A stretch of 56,117 nt of DNA from Nitrososphaerota archaeon (GCA_028867675.1 JAGWGA010000008.1:1-56117), one strand, 5' to 3'. Counted from the first letter of the stretch, positions 34,497 through 43,314 are shown. Translations and numbers: made by a program. Notes: generated by a model from the sequence alone, not told the origin.

Positions 34497-37424
34497 TTAG
34501 AATTCTTCTATCTTACGTATTTGGCCTGAGGCTTTTCTAAGATCAAATATGCCTTTACAATAGAAAAAGGCTACGACAACTAACAGTCCTGTAATGGCTG
34601 GAGCAACAATCTGGGCATAGTCAAAATCTAGTTTTGGAATCCCTGATGTAATGTTTGACTGGATGTTTTGTGGCTGTCCTGCACTAATTGTTATTGTTCC
34701 AAGTGCATTTGCTCTTTCTTCTGCAAATATTACATTTCCTTGTGAATCCAAAGTTAGCCATTGTATCCATGTGTTTGAAGATGGAATATTTTTCTCAAGT
34801 ATATTTCCAGTTCTAGGATCTATTATTGTAATTTTATCAATAGTGTGCTGAGCAACCCAGAGGTTGTTATACTTGTCAAAGACCATTCCATATGGCAAAT
34901 CATCTGGAGTGGGGTCAAGTTGTATTTTCTTGAATGTCTTTAGTAGTGGGTCAAAGACTGATACTGCATAGCCTTCATGCTCTGAAATGTAAATTTTGCC
35001 TGTTTGAGAATCAATGGCAATTCCAGTTGGACCTTTCATGGTGTAATTTCCTGATGGTGTGAATTCTGTTACTGTGTAATTTGAAATATCTACACTTGCA
35101 ACCTTTCCAATCCCCTCTGCAATCCATATTTTGCCAGCCGTATTGTCTATTGCAATTCCAAGAGGATCTGAAAATTTAGATAATTTTATTGAATCAAACT
35201 TTGTAGTCTTGGTATCAAATTTTAATAATTCATTTGTATTTGATGTAATCCAAACTGTATCGTTTTTATCAATTGCAATATTTGTAAGAATTCCTTGATT
35301 TGGAATGGGATAATCTTGATTTGAATTATCATCTGGGTTGTAATGTCCTAGAACTTTTCTTTGGTAATCGATATACCACAAGGTATTATGTGAATCCATT
35401 GCCATGTAGATGACACTATTCAAGCCGTCAATTTTATGTTCAGTATACTTGTTTGTAGTTAAATCAAAATCAAGTATCTTGCCACTTTTTATGGTGGTGT
35501 CACCAACCCATATCTTGTTTCTACTATTGTCGTATATTGGATACCTGGGAGTACTGCTATTTCCTGGAGTCTTGTATTCTTTGATGTCTAATTGCAGGTT
35601 GTCTAACTTTGGTTTTACAAACAAGTCGTAAGAAGATACCAAATTGAGAGTGTTTTCTTTATTTTGTACTCCTTCAACTCTGACAGTCCAGTGTCCTGGA
35701 AATCCAAAGTCTGTACTGGTAGAAAATACTCCAGTGGATGTCTTGTTGGTATCAATTGTGATTGGCCCTATTCCGCTATCTGTCTGTGTAAGTTTGAGCT
35801 GGACAGATTTCATATCAATTAGATTTTTACTTGAATCCAAAAATGATATTTTAAAGTCATTAGTTCCTGTTACAAATGGGCTCATTGAAAGAATTATTCT
35901 ACTTCCATTTTCAATAAATCTTGTTTGTGAGAATTCTTGTACTGTTGAGATATCGTTTGTGGTTAATGCAAATACTTTGTTTTGGAATGATTGTAGTTGA
36001 CTTTGGAACTCACTTGAGGGCAAGCCTGAATCTACTAATATGGCTACTGTGGCAACAAGTGCAATTCCGATAAATGCTGACATCTTTATGCTTTTGTTAA
36101 AATTATTTACAATTGATTTTGCATCCAAAGTAATACTTTGCATGTTTGTATTTTTAGAAATTGCAAAGTATGCTCTGTTACTGATGAACATATGGTCATA
36201 TGCGCCAAAGGCTATCATGACAGCAGCAAGTGAGAGTTTTATTATGAGGATTTTACCATAAAATGAAGCCAGGGTCAGAGCAAAATTTCCTTCTATTGAG
36301 TATAGCAAAAATGGACCTGTAATTGTAACTGCCCCCAAGACCGAAATTACAAGTGTTGAAAATCTTGGAATGACAAGTGAAAGAGTTGATAGGCTAAGAT
36401 TAGAACTTGTTATTTTTCTTAGATGTGGCATTACTACAAATGCAATATAGATTATTCCTCCAATCCACAATGATGCAAATACGTTGTGGACAAAATCAAG
36501 CAAAAGCGGAGCTATCTTGCCTGTAGCAGCCCCATGACTAATTAGGCTTGTAGTAAGTAGAACAAAAAAACTTACTCCGAGTAATATTGCACGATACCAT
36601 ATGGATATGATCGAAGGCGTTTTTTTTATTTTATGATATGCTGCAATTGTTAATCCGAACAATATCGATGATGCCATCATCCTTAGAATCCACATGTTTC
36701 CAAATTTTGTAGATATTGCATCTAAAATGCTAGCATTTATGGAATATGCTTGGACTATGATCATTGCAAAACCCGATGCTAAAATAACAATCGCGCCGAT
36801 AATTGATAATTTGACCATGGAACTTTCAATCTTGATTCTAGTTTCAGATAATGCATCTCTAAGATTGGAAATTCTGGATATTGGGCCCCATAACCACAAT
36901 GATGTTGCAGCAATTCCTGCTACTATGACTTGACCCAAAAGAGAGGGAAATCTGGCAACTGCTTCTGGTATTGAAATCTCTTGATAGTTGTTAGTAGTAG
37001 ATGTTACAATATTCTGAGGAACTGCTTGGCCTACTCCAAAGACATATGCATTTTCTGTAACATGCCCGTCTGTTTGATCAAGGACTTTGGTTGATACTGT
37101 ATAGATTCCATTCTTCAGATCTAGAGGAAGTGATACACTTAGTGTGGTCTGATCACCACTGATGTATTGTTGATCTGCTAACTGGATTTGTTTTCCATCT
37201 GAATCTAAAACTTTGAGCTGGCTAAATCTGATATCTACAGGATCACTAAAGTAAACATCCACTTTAGTTGGTGGAGTTGACAGCGATTGTGAAAATGCAG
37301 GATCACTTTTTGTTATAAATGCATGAGCATAAGATTTTGGAATACTTGGAATTACTATGATTGATGAAATTACTACAATGATCAACACTGCAAGTAATTT
37401 ATTTTTGTTATCTAGTTTGATCAT
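34497..37424 (-). CDS. CopC-CopD-beta-propeller fusion copper protein
   Basis: A 975-residue fusion; the start is the ATG at 37424 (a TTG at 37433 is also in frame). After a signal peptide ending SYA, the mature protein starts HAFITKSDPAFSQ, a CopC copper-binding domain whose other ligands are in TDGHV. A CopD-type membrane region of about eight helices spans residues 155-465. An Ig-like domain at 480-595 is followed by a Vgb-like beta-propeller (600-925) with repeats such as IWVGDTT, LWYIDYQ, VWITSNT and IWIAEG. The end is one more TM. CopC and CopD move copper across the envelope, as needed for copper enzymes. The propeller is an unusual addition. Confidence 0.9.
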   Translation of the reverse strand: MIKLDNKNKLLAVLIIVVISSIIVIPSIPKSYAHAFITKSDPAFSQSLSTPPTKVDVYFSDPVDIRFSQLKVLDSDGKQIQLADQQYISGDQTTLSVSLPLDLKNGIYTVSTKVLDQTDGHVTENAYVFGVGQAVPQNIVTSTTNNYQEISIPEAVARFPSLLGQVIVAGIAATSLWLWGPISRISNLRDALSETRIKIESSMVKLSIIGAIVILASGFAMIIVQAYSINASILDAISTKFGNMWILRMMASSILFGLTIAAYHKIKKTPSIISIWYRAILLGVSFFVLLTTSLISHGAATGKIAPLLLDFVHNVFASLWIGGIIYIAFVVMPHLRKITSSNLSLSTLSLVIPRFSTLVISVLGAVTITGPFLLYSIEGNFALTLASFYGKILIIKLSLAAVMIAFGAYDHMFISNRAYFAISKNTNMQSITLDAKSIVNNFNKSIKMSAFIGIALVATVAILVDSGLPSSEFQSQLQSFQNKVFALTTNDISTVQEFSQTRFIENGSRIILSMSPFVTGTNDFKISFLDSSKNLIDMKSVQLKLTQTDSGIGPITIDTNKTSTGVFSTSTDFGFPGHWTVRVEGVQNKENTLNLVSSYDLFVKPKLDNLQLDIKEYKTPGNSSTPRYPIYDNSRNKIWVGDTTIKSGKILDFDLTTNKYTEHKIDGLNSVIYMAMDSHNTLWYIDYQRKVLGHYNPDDNSNQDYPIPNQGILTNIAIDKNDTVWITSNTNELLKFDTKTTKFDSIKLSKFSDPLGIAIDNTAGKIWIAEGIGKVASVDISNYTVTEFTPSGNYTMKGPTGIAIDSQTGKIYISEHEGYAVSVFDPLLKTFKKIQLDPTPDDLPYGMVFDKYNNLWVAQHTIDKITIIDPRTGNILEKNIPSSNTWIQWLTLDSQGNVIFAEERANALGTITISAGQPQNIQSNITSGIPKLDFDYAQIVAPAITGLLVVVAFFYCKGIFDLRKASGQIRKIEEF

Positions 37425-37584
37425 TTGACGCAAGTTACAAATCTTTGATTTACTATATTGCTCTTGCTCAATTTATGGTACAAACATCGAATACAATTTT
37501 TTGATTTGAATTTTTTTAGAACTATGTCTCATATTCGACCCTTGTACTATAAGACTTTTAAATGACTAAACAAAATGCTTACTC

Positions 37585-38499
37585 GTGAATCATAAATTAG
37601 TTGCAGTATTCATAATTGGAATTATTGCATCTGGTTTAATCTATACTCATCCTGCTTATGCTCATAATTTTGGTGGAGATGAAAGTGCTTCATGGCTTGC
37701 TAAAGTGTCAGAGATAAAAACAGAAGCAAACTTAATTTCAAAACATGTTGGTCAAAAGGACGTGATTAGTTACTATTCTGATGCCTTGAGTGAATACTGG
37801 AATGCAAATGATACAAGGGAAATGGGTGAGCGAAATACTCTGTTGGCGACAGAGATTCCGACCACAATTAATGCTACTATCTCGGATGCACAAGCCGGAA
37901 ATCAAAGTTCAGTTAATGATGATGTTACAACACTTGGTGGCTATCTAGATGAATCTATTCCAGTTCGAGTTGATAGTGATAAACTTAACAATTCAACTGT
38001 ACAAGCATTATCTGTTACTTTTGTATTAAAGGAATCTTTGGAGAAATATGGCGATGCAATTAATGCAACTGTTGATCTTAACAACATGTCTCAGATGAAC
38101 ATGAATATGTCATCTGAAAGTACTATGAAAGGAATGTCATCTGGTACGTCAATGCCTGCTACTGTTGTAGACCAAAACAAGTACGAAAATGCTATAGGGC
38201 TTGCAACTGCCGCCCAAAATATGTTCACCGACGTCGCAGCAAAGAATCCTGACAAATCTGACGCTAATGGGAAAATATCAACTGCATTTACTACACTTCT
38301 TCAGGATCTAAATGGCAAAGCAGATGCGCAAACCATAATGAACGATGTACACGTTGGCATACATCCTGTATTCATTGATGGCTATGGATTAAAGCTAGTG
38401 TCTCCAATACCAGAATTCCCATTGCCTGCTGTATTGATTATAATATCAATTGCAGGTGTTGTGGTAGCAACTAGATTCAAATCAAACCTTGGATTCTAA
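37585..38499 (+). CDS. Exported PEF-CTERM protein with N-terminal His and Met-rich loop
   Basis: A 304-residue exported protein, GTG start 25 bases after a TATA-like box. A signal peptide ends PAYA, so the mature protein begins HNFGGDESASW. It is mostly helical, with a loop near residue 172 very rich in methionine (NNMSQMNMNMSS, then MKGMSSGTSM), as found in copper-binding proteins. The C-terminus is PEFPLPAVLI, a membrane segment and RFKSNLGF. It diverges from the CopC-CopD fusion and precedes another His-starting protein by 11 bases, so it likely takes part in copper handling. Confidence 0.78.
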   Translation: MNHKLVAVFIIGIIASGLIYTHPAYAHNFGGDESASWLAKVSEIKTEANLISKHVGQKDVISYYSDALSEYWNANDTREMGERNTLLATEIPTTINATISDAQAGNQSSVNDDVTTLGGYLDESIPVRVDSDKLNNSTVQALSVTFVLKESLEKYGDAINATVDLNNMSQMNMNMSSESTMKGMSSGTSMPATVVDQNKYENAIGLATAAQNMFTDVAAKNPDKSDANGKISTAFTTLLQDLNGKADAQTIMNDVHVGIHPVFIDGYGLKLVSPIPEFPLPAVLIIISIAGVVVATRFKSNLGF

Positions 38500-38510
38500 A
38501 TCCTATATAC

Positions 38511-39227
38511 ATGACTAGAAAATTCAAACAATTTCTTATTCCTTCTGTATTACTAGTGCTTGTTGCAACAATTGTATTTGTTTCGCCACTTTCTGTCAAA
38601 CCTGCAGAGGCTCATATCACCAAAATCTTTGGGAATTATCTAGTTGAGGTCGGATGGGATAACGAACCAGTATACACAGGATTAGTAAATGCAGCTCAGG
38701 TGACAATAAAGAAAGGAAGCGGAGATAGTGCAAAGCCTGTCATTAATGCTTTGAAAGATGTGCAAATTTCACTCAAGTATGGTAGTGTAACAAAACCTCT
38801 TGACTTTCTACCAAGCAGTACTGTGGATGGTCAGTATCATGCACCGCTGATTCCAACTAGGGTCGGAACATATAGTCTTGTATTCAAAGGTACTATAGAA
38901 AACCAAATTATTGATACCGAAATCCAGCTAGATGATGTTGCAAGTGTTGATGCGTTGAACTTTCCACCATCTACAGGCTCGTCAGCAGATAATGCAAATG
39001 TGGGCCAAGTGGGAACGGTACTAAATCAATTAACTAATGATATCGAAGAAGCAAAAAATAATGCAGATGCTGCAGCCAAGAGCGTCTCAAACGTGGCACA
39101 GTCTTTTCAGGAAGTAAAAGATACAACTGATAGATTATACATGATAAGCATGACTGGAATTGGTATTGGTATTGCCGGAATTGTGATTGCAGTAATATCG
39201 ATTACTCGTAATAAACAACAAAACTAA
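38511..39227 (+). CDS. Exported, membrane-anchored protein with N-terminal His
   Basis: A 238-residue protein with a signal peptide ending AEA, giving a mature start at HITKIFGNYLVEVGW. An Ig-like domain of about 110 residues (KDVQISLKYGSV, then VDGQYHAPLIPTRVGTYSL) follows, similar in pattern to YtkA-like proteins; a coiled coil (EEAKNNADAAAKSVSNVA) and a C-terminal TM (210-232) anchor it. The free N-terminal His could bind copper as in CopC. It is in one transcript with the Met-rich protein before it. Confidence 0.78.
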   Translation: MTRKFKQFLIPSVLLVLVATIVFVSPLSVKPAEAHITKIFGNYLVEVGWDNEPVYTGLVNAAQVTIKKGSGDSAKPVINALKDVQISLKYGSVTKPLDFLPSSTVDGQYHAPLIPTRVGTYSLVFKGTIENQIIDTEIQLDDVASVDALNFPPSTGSSADNANVGQVGTVLNQLTNDIEEAKNNADAAAKSVSNVAQSFQEVKDTTDRLYMISMTGIGIGIAGIVIAVISITRNKQQN

Positions 39228-39334
39228 TCTTTTAAAAATATTTTATAAAATCAGTTCATAGGTGTTATCATAAATCAATTATCAAAAATGATATTCTTCA
39301 AAGTCTATAATAATCTAAAAACCAACATTAGTAC

Positions 39335-39805
39335 ATGGCAAAAAATTATTCTAGCATACTGGTTCCACTAGACGGTTCCGAGTATTCTAAAAGAGCATTA
39401 GATGAAGCAATAGAAGTATCCAAAAGACTTGATTCGCAACTTGAACTTCTTCATGTTGTTTCAGCATCTGCAATACAGCCAACTGGGGTTGTTCTTTCAG
39501 GTGTAATCAAAGGAAAAGGAGCTTCCAAAGCAGTCGATGAATTTGTAAAAAAAGCACTCAGTGGAGCACATGGTTTCATGCAGGAATGTGTTGCATATTG
39601 TAAGAACAAGGGAGTAAAGGCAAGCTACAAAGTAGTAACTGAGAGTCCTGGTAAAGCAATACTTGATCAGGCAAAAAGAAGCGAGAGTGATCTCATTATA
39701 ATGGGAAGCCAAGGACTACGCGGAATTAAAAAAGTCAAAGTTCTTGGAAGTGTTAGTAGACAAGTATTGGAGAATGCTTCCTGTCCTGTAGTCGTAGTTC
39801 ACTAG
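39335..39805 (+). CDS. Universal stress protein (UspA family)
   Basis: A 156-residue protein of the UspA fold, beginning SILVPLDGSEYSKRALDEA and ending with the ATP-binding motif GSQGLRGIKKVKVLGSVSR and CPVVVVH. The nucleotide loop G-x2-G-x9-G-S is complete, so it should bind ATP. UspA proteins respond to stress and energy state. The start is 27 bases after the TATA-like box (CTATAATAATC), consistent with leaderless transcription. It is not in an operon with its neighbours. Confidence 0.94.
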   Translation: MAKNYSSILVPLDGSEYSKRALDEAIEVSKRLDSQLELLHVVSASAIQPTGVVLSGVIKGKGASKAVDEFVKKALSGAHGFMQECVAYCKNKGVKASYKVVTESPGKAILDQAKRSESDLIIMGSQGLRGIKKVKVLGSVSRQVLENASCPVVVVH

Positions 39806-39849
39806 ACTACAAATCTTATTTTATTTTTAATTCTGAATACAATAGGTGT

Positions 39850-39873
39850 GACTAGGTTTTGGAAATCCTAGTC
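39850..39873. promoter_or_regulatory. 24-bp near-perfect palindrome before a zinc-ribbon gene
   Basis: GACTAGG at 39850 and CCTAGTC at 39867 are perfect inverted copies, with TTT and AAA paired inside and one T-T mismatch. It stands just before a TATA-like CTATTTTATTT used by the zinc-ribbon gene, 45 bases after the stress protein gene. It could be an operator, or the RNA hairpin of a terminator. Confidence 0.5.
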
Positions 39874-39891
39874 TATTTTATTTAGAATGTT

Positions 39892-40224
39892 GTGTATTAT
39901 GTGATTAGTAAGAATTTGAAGTGCAAAGGAATTTGCTATAGGTTTGCGGCAAAAAAACCATTGGGAGGATATAGGTTTGCAGTGGGACAAAGGCCTTGTT
40001 CGGTATGTGGAATATTTGTGGATTCATTATTGATTGGGATACGCTGTCCATGTTGTAATAATAAATTAAGATTAAATTCAAGAAACGCAAAATCCAGAAA
40101 AAATAGATTCAATCTGCCTCATTTTCCAACTATACAAAATACAAGTAATTTAATAAAATCTACAAATTCTAATATATTAGAATCAGGTCAAGTGTTAACA
40201 GCTAAACTAGTTTTAAATAAGTAA
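39892..40224 (+). CDS. Cysteine-rich zinc-ribbon protein
   Basis: A 110-residue basic protein with three pairs of cysteines or similar knuckles: CKGIC (residues 11-15), CSVC (36-39) and CPCC (52-55). The KCKGICYRF start, GQRPCSVCGIF and IRCPCCNNKLRL segments follow the pattern of a small zinc-ribbon family common in Nitrososphaerota genomes. The start is GTG; a second GTG at 39901 fits the TATA spacing better. The last 50 residues are polar and disordered. It is likely to bind nucleic acid. It is followed after 24 bases by the HTH regulator. Confidence 0.75.
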   Translation: MYYVISKNLKCKGICYRFAAKKPLGGYRFAVGQRPCSVCGIFVDSLLIGIRCPCCNNKLRLNSRNAKSRKNRFNLPHFPTIQNTSNLIKSTNSNILESGQVLTAKLVLNK

Positions 40225-40248
40225 AAGAGGCTAATTGGAGTAGTATTA

Positions 40249-40980
40249 ATGCAAAACAAAGACTCGCACCAAAAAGAGGAAAAACCAGTTAACGAAAAAG
40301 AAGTAAAGGTAGATGAAAAACTAGTTCAGATTATCATCGATCATTCCTCCGATGTATCACTTGATGACTTTCAGACAAATGACAAGAAAGTTTTATCAAT
40401 ATTAAATCAAGACAGTGATCTTAACGGTAGTCAATATACATTCAACGGTCTTGTACGAAAACTTGGAATTCATCAGCAAAGCTTGGCCCGTTCATTGCAT
40501 AGGCTGGAAAGTGCAGGCCTAGTACAAAAAACAGATTATGGTTACAAGCTTACAAAGAATCTTGATTCAATTCTTGTTAAAAAGTCTAGAATTGACCTTG
40601 AGAATCTGTCAAAAAGGATCTCACACCAGTATACCCCGTTTGAACAGATTATTCAGCTATACCTCCCAACCACTATTCCAGTAGAAGATGTTGTGAACAA
40701 ATTGCTTGGAAAATGGTTTGGTACATTGCGCTGGATGGGGATAGTTGAAGGGGATGGAGGATATGTGTTACAATGGGCAAGTAATGACAAGTATCATGTC
40801 AACCTAAAACTGGTATCTCGATATGCTATAGTGGAAAGCGACGCTCAGGGAGCAGTACTAAAGTCCGAAGCTACTATTAACGCACACCGAATACTTGAGC
40901 AAATTACAAAACTACTCAAAGAGGGTCAAGGTAGACCTGATGAGAAAAATGACTTTGGTTCTTTTAGTCAGTATAATTAA
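40249..40980 (+). CDS. Winged-helix transcription regulator with C-terminal domain
   Basis: A 243-residue regulator. Residues 1-30 are charged, and the winged helix is at 45-105 (DKKVLSILNQDSDLNGSQYT, then QSLARSLHRLESAGLVQKT). The rest is an alpha/beta domain with the LGKWFGTLRWMGIVEGDGGYV region, of unknown ligand. It is in the same operon as the zinc ribbon, with an SD-like TTGGAG before the ATG. It is one of several regulators here, and its targets are unknown. Confidence 0.82.
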   Translation: MQNKDSHQKEEKPVNEKEVKVDEKLVQIIIDHSSDVSLDDFQTNDKKVLSILNQDSDLNGSQYTFNGLVRKLGIHQQSLARSLHRLESAGLVQKTDYGYKLTKNLDSILVKKSRIDLENLSKRISHQYTPFEQIIQLYLPTTIPVEDVVNKLLGKWFGTLRWMGIVEGDGGYVLQWASNDKYHVNLKLVSRYAIVESDAQGAVLKSEATINAHRILEQITKLLKEGQGRPDEKNDFGSFSQYN

Positions 40981-41011
40981 CTGCAATTCTATACTCTGTA
41001 ATTAAAATAAC

Positions 41012-41521
41012 TTAGTGCCATTTTGTGATAACATGTAACAGAACTAGTGTTACAAGCATCACACCTAGAATGAATTGAGAATGAACTAGTCTTACAAAGA
41101 ACTTTGTATTGTTTCCTGATGCATATTTGAGAATTATTCCACTTAGCATTGATACTGTCATTACGACAACTAATGATAATGATATGTAATCTAAACCTCG
41201 TAAAAGTAGATATCCATGAAATAGTCCTAAAAGAAAACCTATGGAATTTAGTATGATATGAAAGTTCAATATTTTGGAATACGTTGAAGCTAAATTTTGT
41301 GAACTACCAGAACCTACCAATACTTTCATTGGAATCATTTTTCTTGCCAACTTGAATGATGTCAGAGCAAGATTAGCTGCCAATCCGCATCCAATTGATG
41401 CCCAACCAATATTGACTGCAGTACTGGATGCTTTACCATTATCTGCAAATGCCATGGCCGGAACAAATACAAGTGCTGCTATCATTACTATTTTAAAATA
41501 TGAACTGGATGTGTAATGCAT
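41012..41521 (-). CDS. Membrane protein with histidine-rich helices
   Basis: A 169-residue membrane protein: a signal-like segment (residues 8-26) and four further helices. Histidines are placed inside or at the ends of the helices: LNFHIILNS, GLFHGYLL, RLVHSQF and LLHVITKWH. Such spacing could hold heme, as in cytochrome b-type bundles. The family is not recognised. It is the second gene of an operon with the exported protein at 41526-42176, four bases apart, under the shared operator at 42217. Confidence 0.7.
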   Translation of the reverse strand: MHYTSSSYFKIVMIAALVFVPAMAFADNGKASSTAVNIGWASIGCGLAANLALTSFKLARKMIPMKVLVGSGSSQNLASTYSKILNFHIILNSIGFLLGLFHGYLLLRGLDYISLSLVVVMTVSMLSGIILKYASGNNTKFFVRLVHSQFILGVMLVTLVLLHVITKWH

Positions 41522-41525
41522 AACG

Positions 41526-42176
41526 TTACACCGTTTTCTTCACTGCAAACTTTCTCCGAGTCTTGTAAACTTTCCATGCTGAATGAACTATGATACTTGT
41601 TATTGCAAAAATGGTAATCCATAGTACAAGATCTAATTTTGCAGGGTTCATTGTATTTTGATTATTTCCATTATATGCTACTTCAGACGATGCAGGATTA
41701 TTTGCAGTGATTCCATTTTCACCGTTTGCTTCACTTTCTGTTTCAGCATGTGCGATATTGGTTGAAACTCCTGAAAGCACTGAATTATCGTATGTAGTCA
41801 TGCTTGATGTGGTAGCGTTTGGGCCAGTATTGGATTGGAGATTAATTGAATTTCTGTTTGAAACTGCATTCTGGGCAATAATGGCGGAATTTGTCTGAGG
41901 TTTAATCTGAGACTGTGTTGGACCTTGATTATTCAGAGGTGTTCCTCCTGAACTAGGATTTTGCAAAATTGCCCCATGATGTAGACGAAAGTGATTGTGT
42001 ATGTGATATTGTACTGGAGAAATTGTATTTTGTACTGGTAATTGATTTTGTAATGCTTGCATTTGATTATCATCTGAATCTGCATATGCTGTAGATAATC
42101 CAATGGTGGAAAATGTTAGCACACTAAAAATTACAAGAAAGAGTTTTTTATTTTGGATTAGTTTGTTTATGTTCAT
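41526..42176 (-). CDS. Exported protein with C-terminal TM, operator-controlled
   Basis: A 216-residue exported protein. The ATG at 42176 (MNINKLIQNKK) is chosen because it is 27 bases after a TATA-like TTTATTAA and gives the same operator-to-start spacing as the other two sites; the earlier ATG at 42194 would lie almost on the TATA box. A signal peptide ends TAYA. The middle is low complexity, rich in Asn, Gln and Ser, with a HIHNHFRLHHG histidine cluster possibly binding metal. A TM lies at about 180-200 with a basic tail. Confidence 0.75.
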   Translation of the reverse strand: MNINKLIQNKKLFLVIFSVLTFSTIGLSTAYADSDDNQMQALQNQLPVQNTISPVQYHIHNHFRLHHGAILQNPSSGGTPLNNQGPTQSQIKPQTNSAIIAQNAVSNRNSINLQSNTGPNATTSSMTTYDNSVLSGVSTNIAHAETESEANGENGITANNPASSEVAYNGNNQNTMNPAKLDLVLWITIFAITSIIVHSAWKVYKTRRKFAVKKTV

Positions 42177-42216
42177 TTGGAATCCCTTTGACATTTCTTT
42201 AATAAAGAATTTCTAC

Positions 42217-42236
42217 ACATTGTTCAGTAACAATGT
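42217..42236. promoter_or_regulatory. Operator copy 1: 20-bp palindrome
   Basis: ACATTGTTCAGTAACAATGT has perfect 8-base arms around CAGT. It lies directly upstream of the TATA-like box for the minus-strand gene starting at 42176, its centre about 50 bases from that start. Two further copies lie at 43295 and 47326. Confidence 0.72.
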
Positions 42237-42370
42237 TGTTCAATTGTACAATTTTTTGTGTTGATATTTTCATTACATGTTAACTGAAGTTCTAATTTAA
42301 TTGCCTAACTACTATTCCTACAAATGGAAATGGTAGACAGTATATTATATCATAGAGAAAATAATTTGTC

Positions 42371-42589
42371 ATGAACAAAAAAGTTCTAATAGGAATTGCA
42401 ATTGTGGCGATAGCAAGTGCAATTGCTGTTGTAGGTCTTAAGGGAACTTTGGGAGACAAGGCAGTAGGATTGCCTGGTGAAGACAAGGTGGAAAACACTT
42501 TGAACATTCAAGAAAAAAATACCTCATCAAGTGCATCTCCACAACCAAACACACCTAGTACAAGTGAAGCAAAAGAATCTGGTCCATAG
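42371..42589 (+). CDS. Small secreted or membrane-anchored protein
   Basis: A 72-residue protein with an N-terminal hydrophobic segment (residues 5-22, ISSAI-like) and then a polar tail rich in Ser, Pro and Thr. It may be a membrane-bound small protein with an outer tail. A TATA-like TATATTATATC lies about 26 bases before the ATG, indicating a leaderless start. It is unrecognised. Confidence 0.68.
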   Translation: MNKKVLIGIAIVAIASAIAVVGLKGTLGDKAVGLPGEDKVENTLNIQEKNTSSSASPQPNTPSTSEAKESGP

Positions 42590-42638
42590 TACTGTCATTA
42601 CATGTAGATAACATGTTTGACAATGCCCAATTTTCTCA

Positions 42639-43139
42639 CTAAAATGTGGTCAGTACTCTTGTTTTAAAAGATAAAAGAATTATTGATAGAATCGAGATTA
42701 CAAGTACAACTGGTACAACAGGACCAAACTCTGGAACAGTTGCTGTAATTGCATTGGTTTGTGTAACAACGGATCCATTAATTTTTGCACTGGCTACAAT
42801 ATTGAACTCTCCAGATGTTGCTGTTGTGGGAATCTTAAACTGGAGCACAAAATTACCGTTTTGATCGGTCTGTATGGTTCTAATTATTATCAAGTTTCCA
42901 GTCAAATCTTTGACTTGGATGGCAACAAGTTGTCCCGGCTGGCCGCTTATCGTTCCCTTTAGTTCTACTGTATCGCCTGGAAGATAAGATGCCTTGTCTG
43001 TAGCCAAGGTGATTGTCTGACTCTCCTGTGCAAATGAATTTGAAAATGACAATGTTACTGTAAATACTACAACTAGGAACAAAGATGAAAAAATATTCAT
43101 ATTGTTTCCAGAGCGGTTTGTCAAAAAATAACATTTCAT
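42639..43139 (-). CDS. PEFG-CTERM surface protein with MG2-like domain
   Basis: An exported protein of about 166 residues. The mature part is one Ig-like domain of the macroglobulin MG2 type (LATDKASYLPGDTVELKGTI, then DQNGNFVLQFKIP). It ends TVPEFGPVVPVVLV, a TM and SFKTRVLTTF: a PEFG-CTERM signal. The start is uncertain: 43139 fits a TATA-like CTAAATATC, 43100 gives the shortest signal peptide, and a TTG at 43172 is also open. A related domain occurs near the end of the big repeat protein next door (TDKTSYVPGNTVTITV). Confidence 0.83.
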   Translation of the reverse strand: MKCYFLTNRSGNNMNIFSSLFLVVVFTVTLSFSNSFAQESQTITLATDKASYLPGDTVELKGTISGQPGQLVAIQVKDLTGNLIIIRTIQTDQNGNFVLQFKIPTTATSGEFNIVASAKINGSVVTQTNAITATVPEFGPVVPVVLVISILSIILLSFKTRVLTTF

Positions 43140-43294
43140 AAAATCATCCATGTCCATCTGATATTTAGCCAATCCGAATGATTGTTAACTTAAATTTTAG
43201 CTAGTCTATTTTTTGCATGAGTTTTTCTCTGCATTATTTAGAGTTTGGGTAGAATTGATTAGTTTCCTAATCATTTGTATACAAATCATCACTA

Positions 43295-43314
43295 ACAATG
43301 TTCCAGAACAAAGT
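43295..43314. promoter_or_regulatory. Operator copy 2: 20-bp palindrome
   Basis: ACAATGTTCCAGAACAAAGT matches the palindrome with 6 of 8 arm positions paired. Its centre is about 48 bases from the ATG at 43353, with a TATA-like TTTTTTATTAA between. The adjoining 27 bases, GAACAAAGTGTCACAATT and on to ATTAA, are identical to those beside operator copy 3 when read in the transcription direction. Confidence 0.7.
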
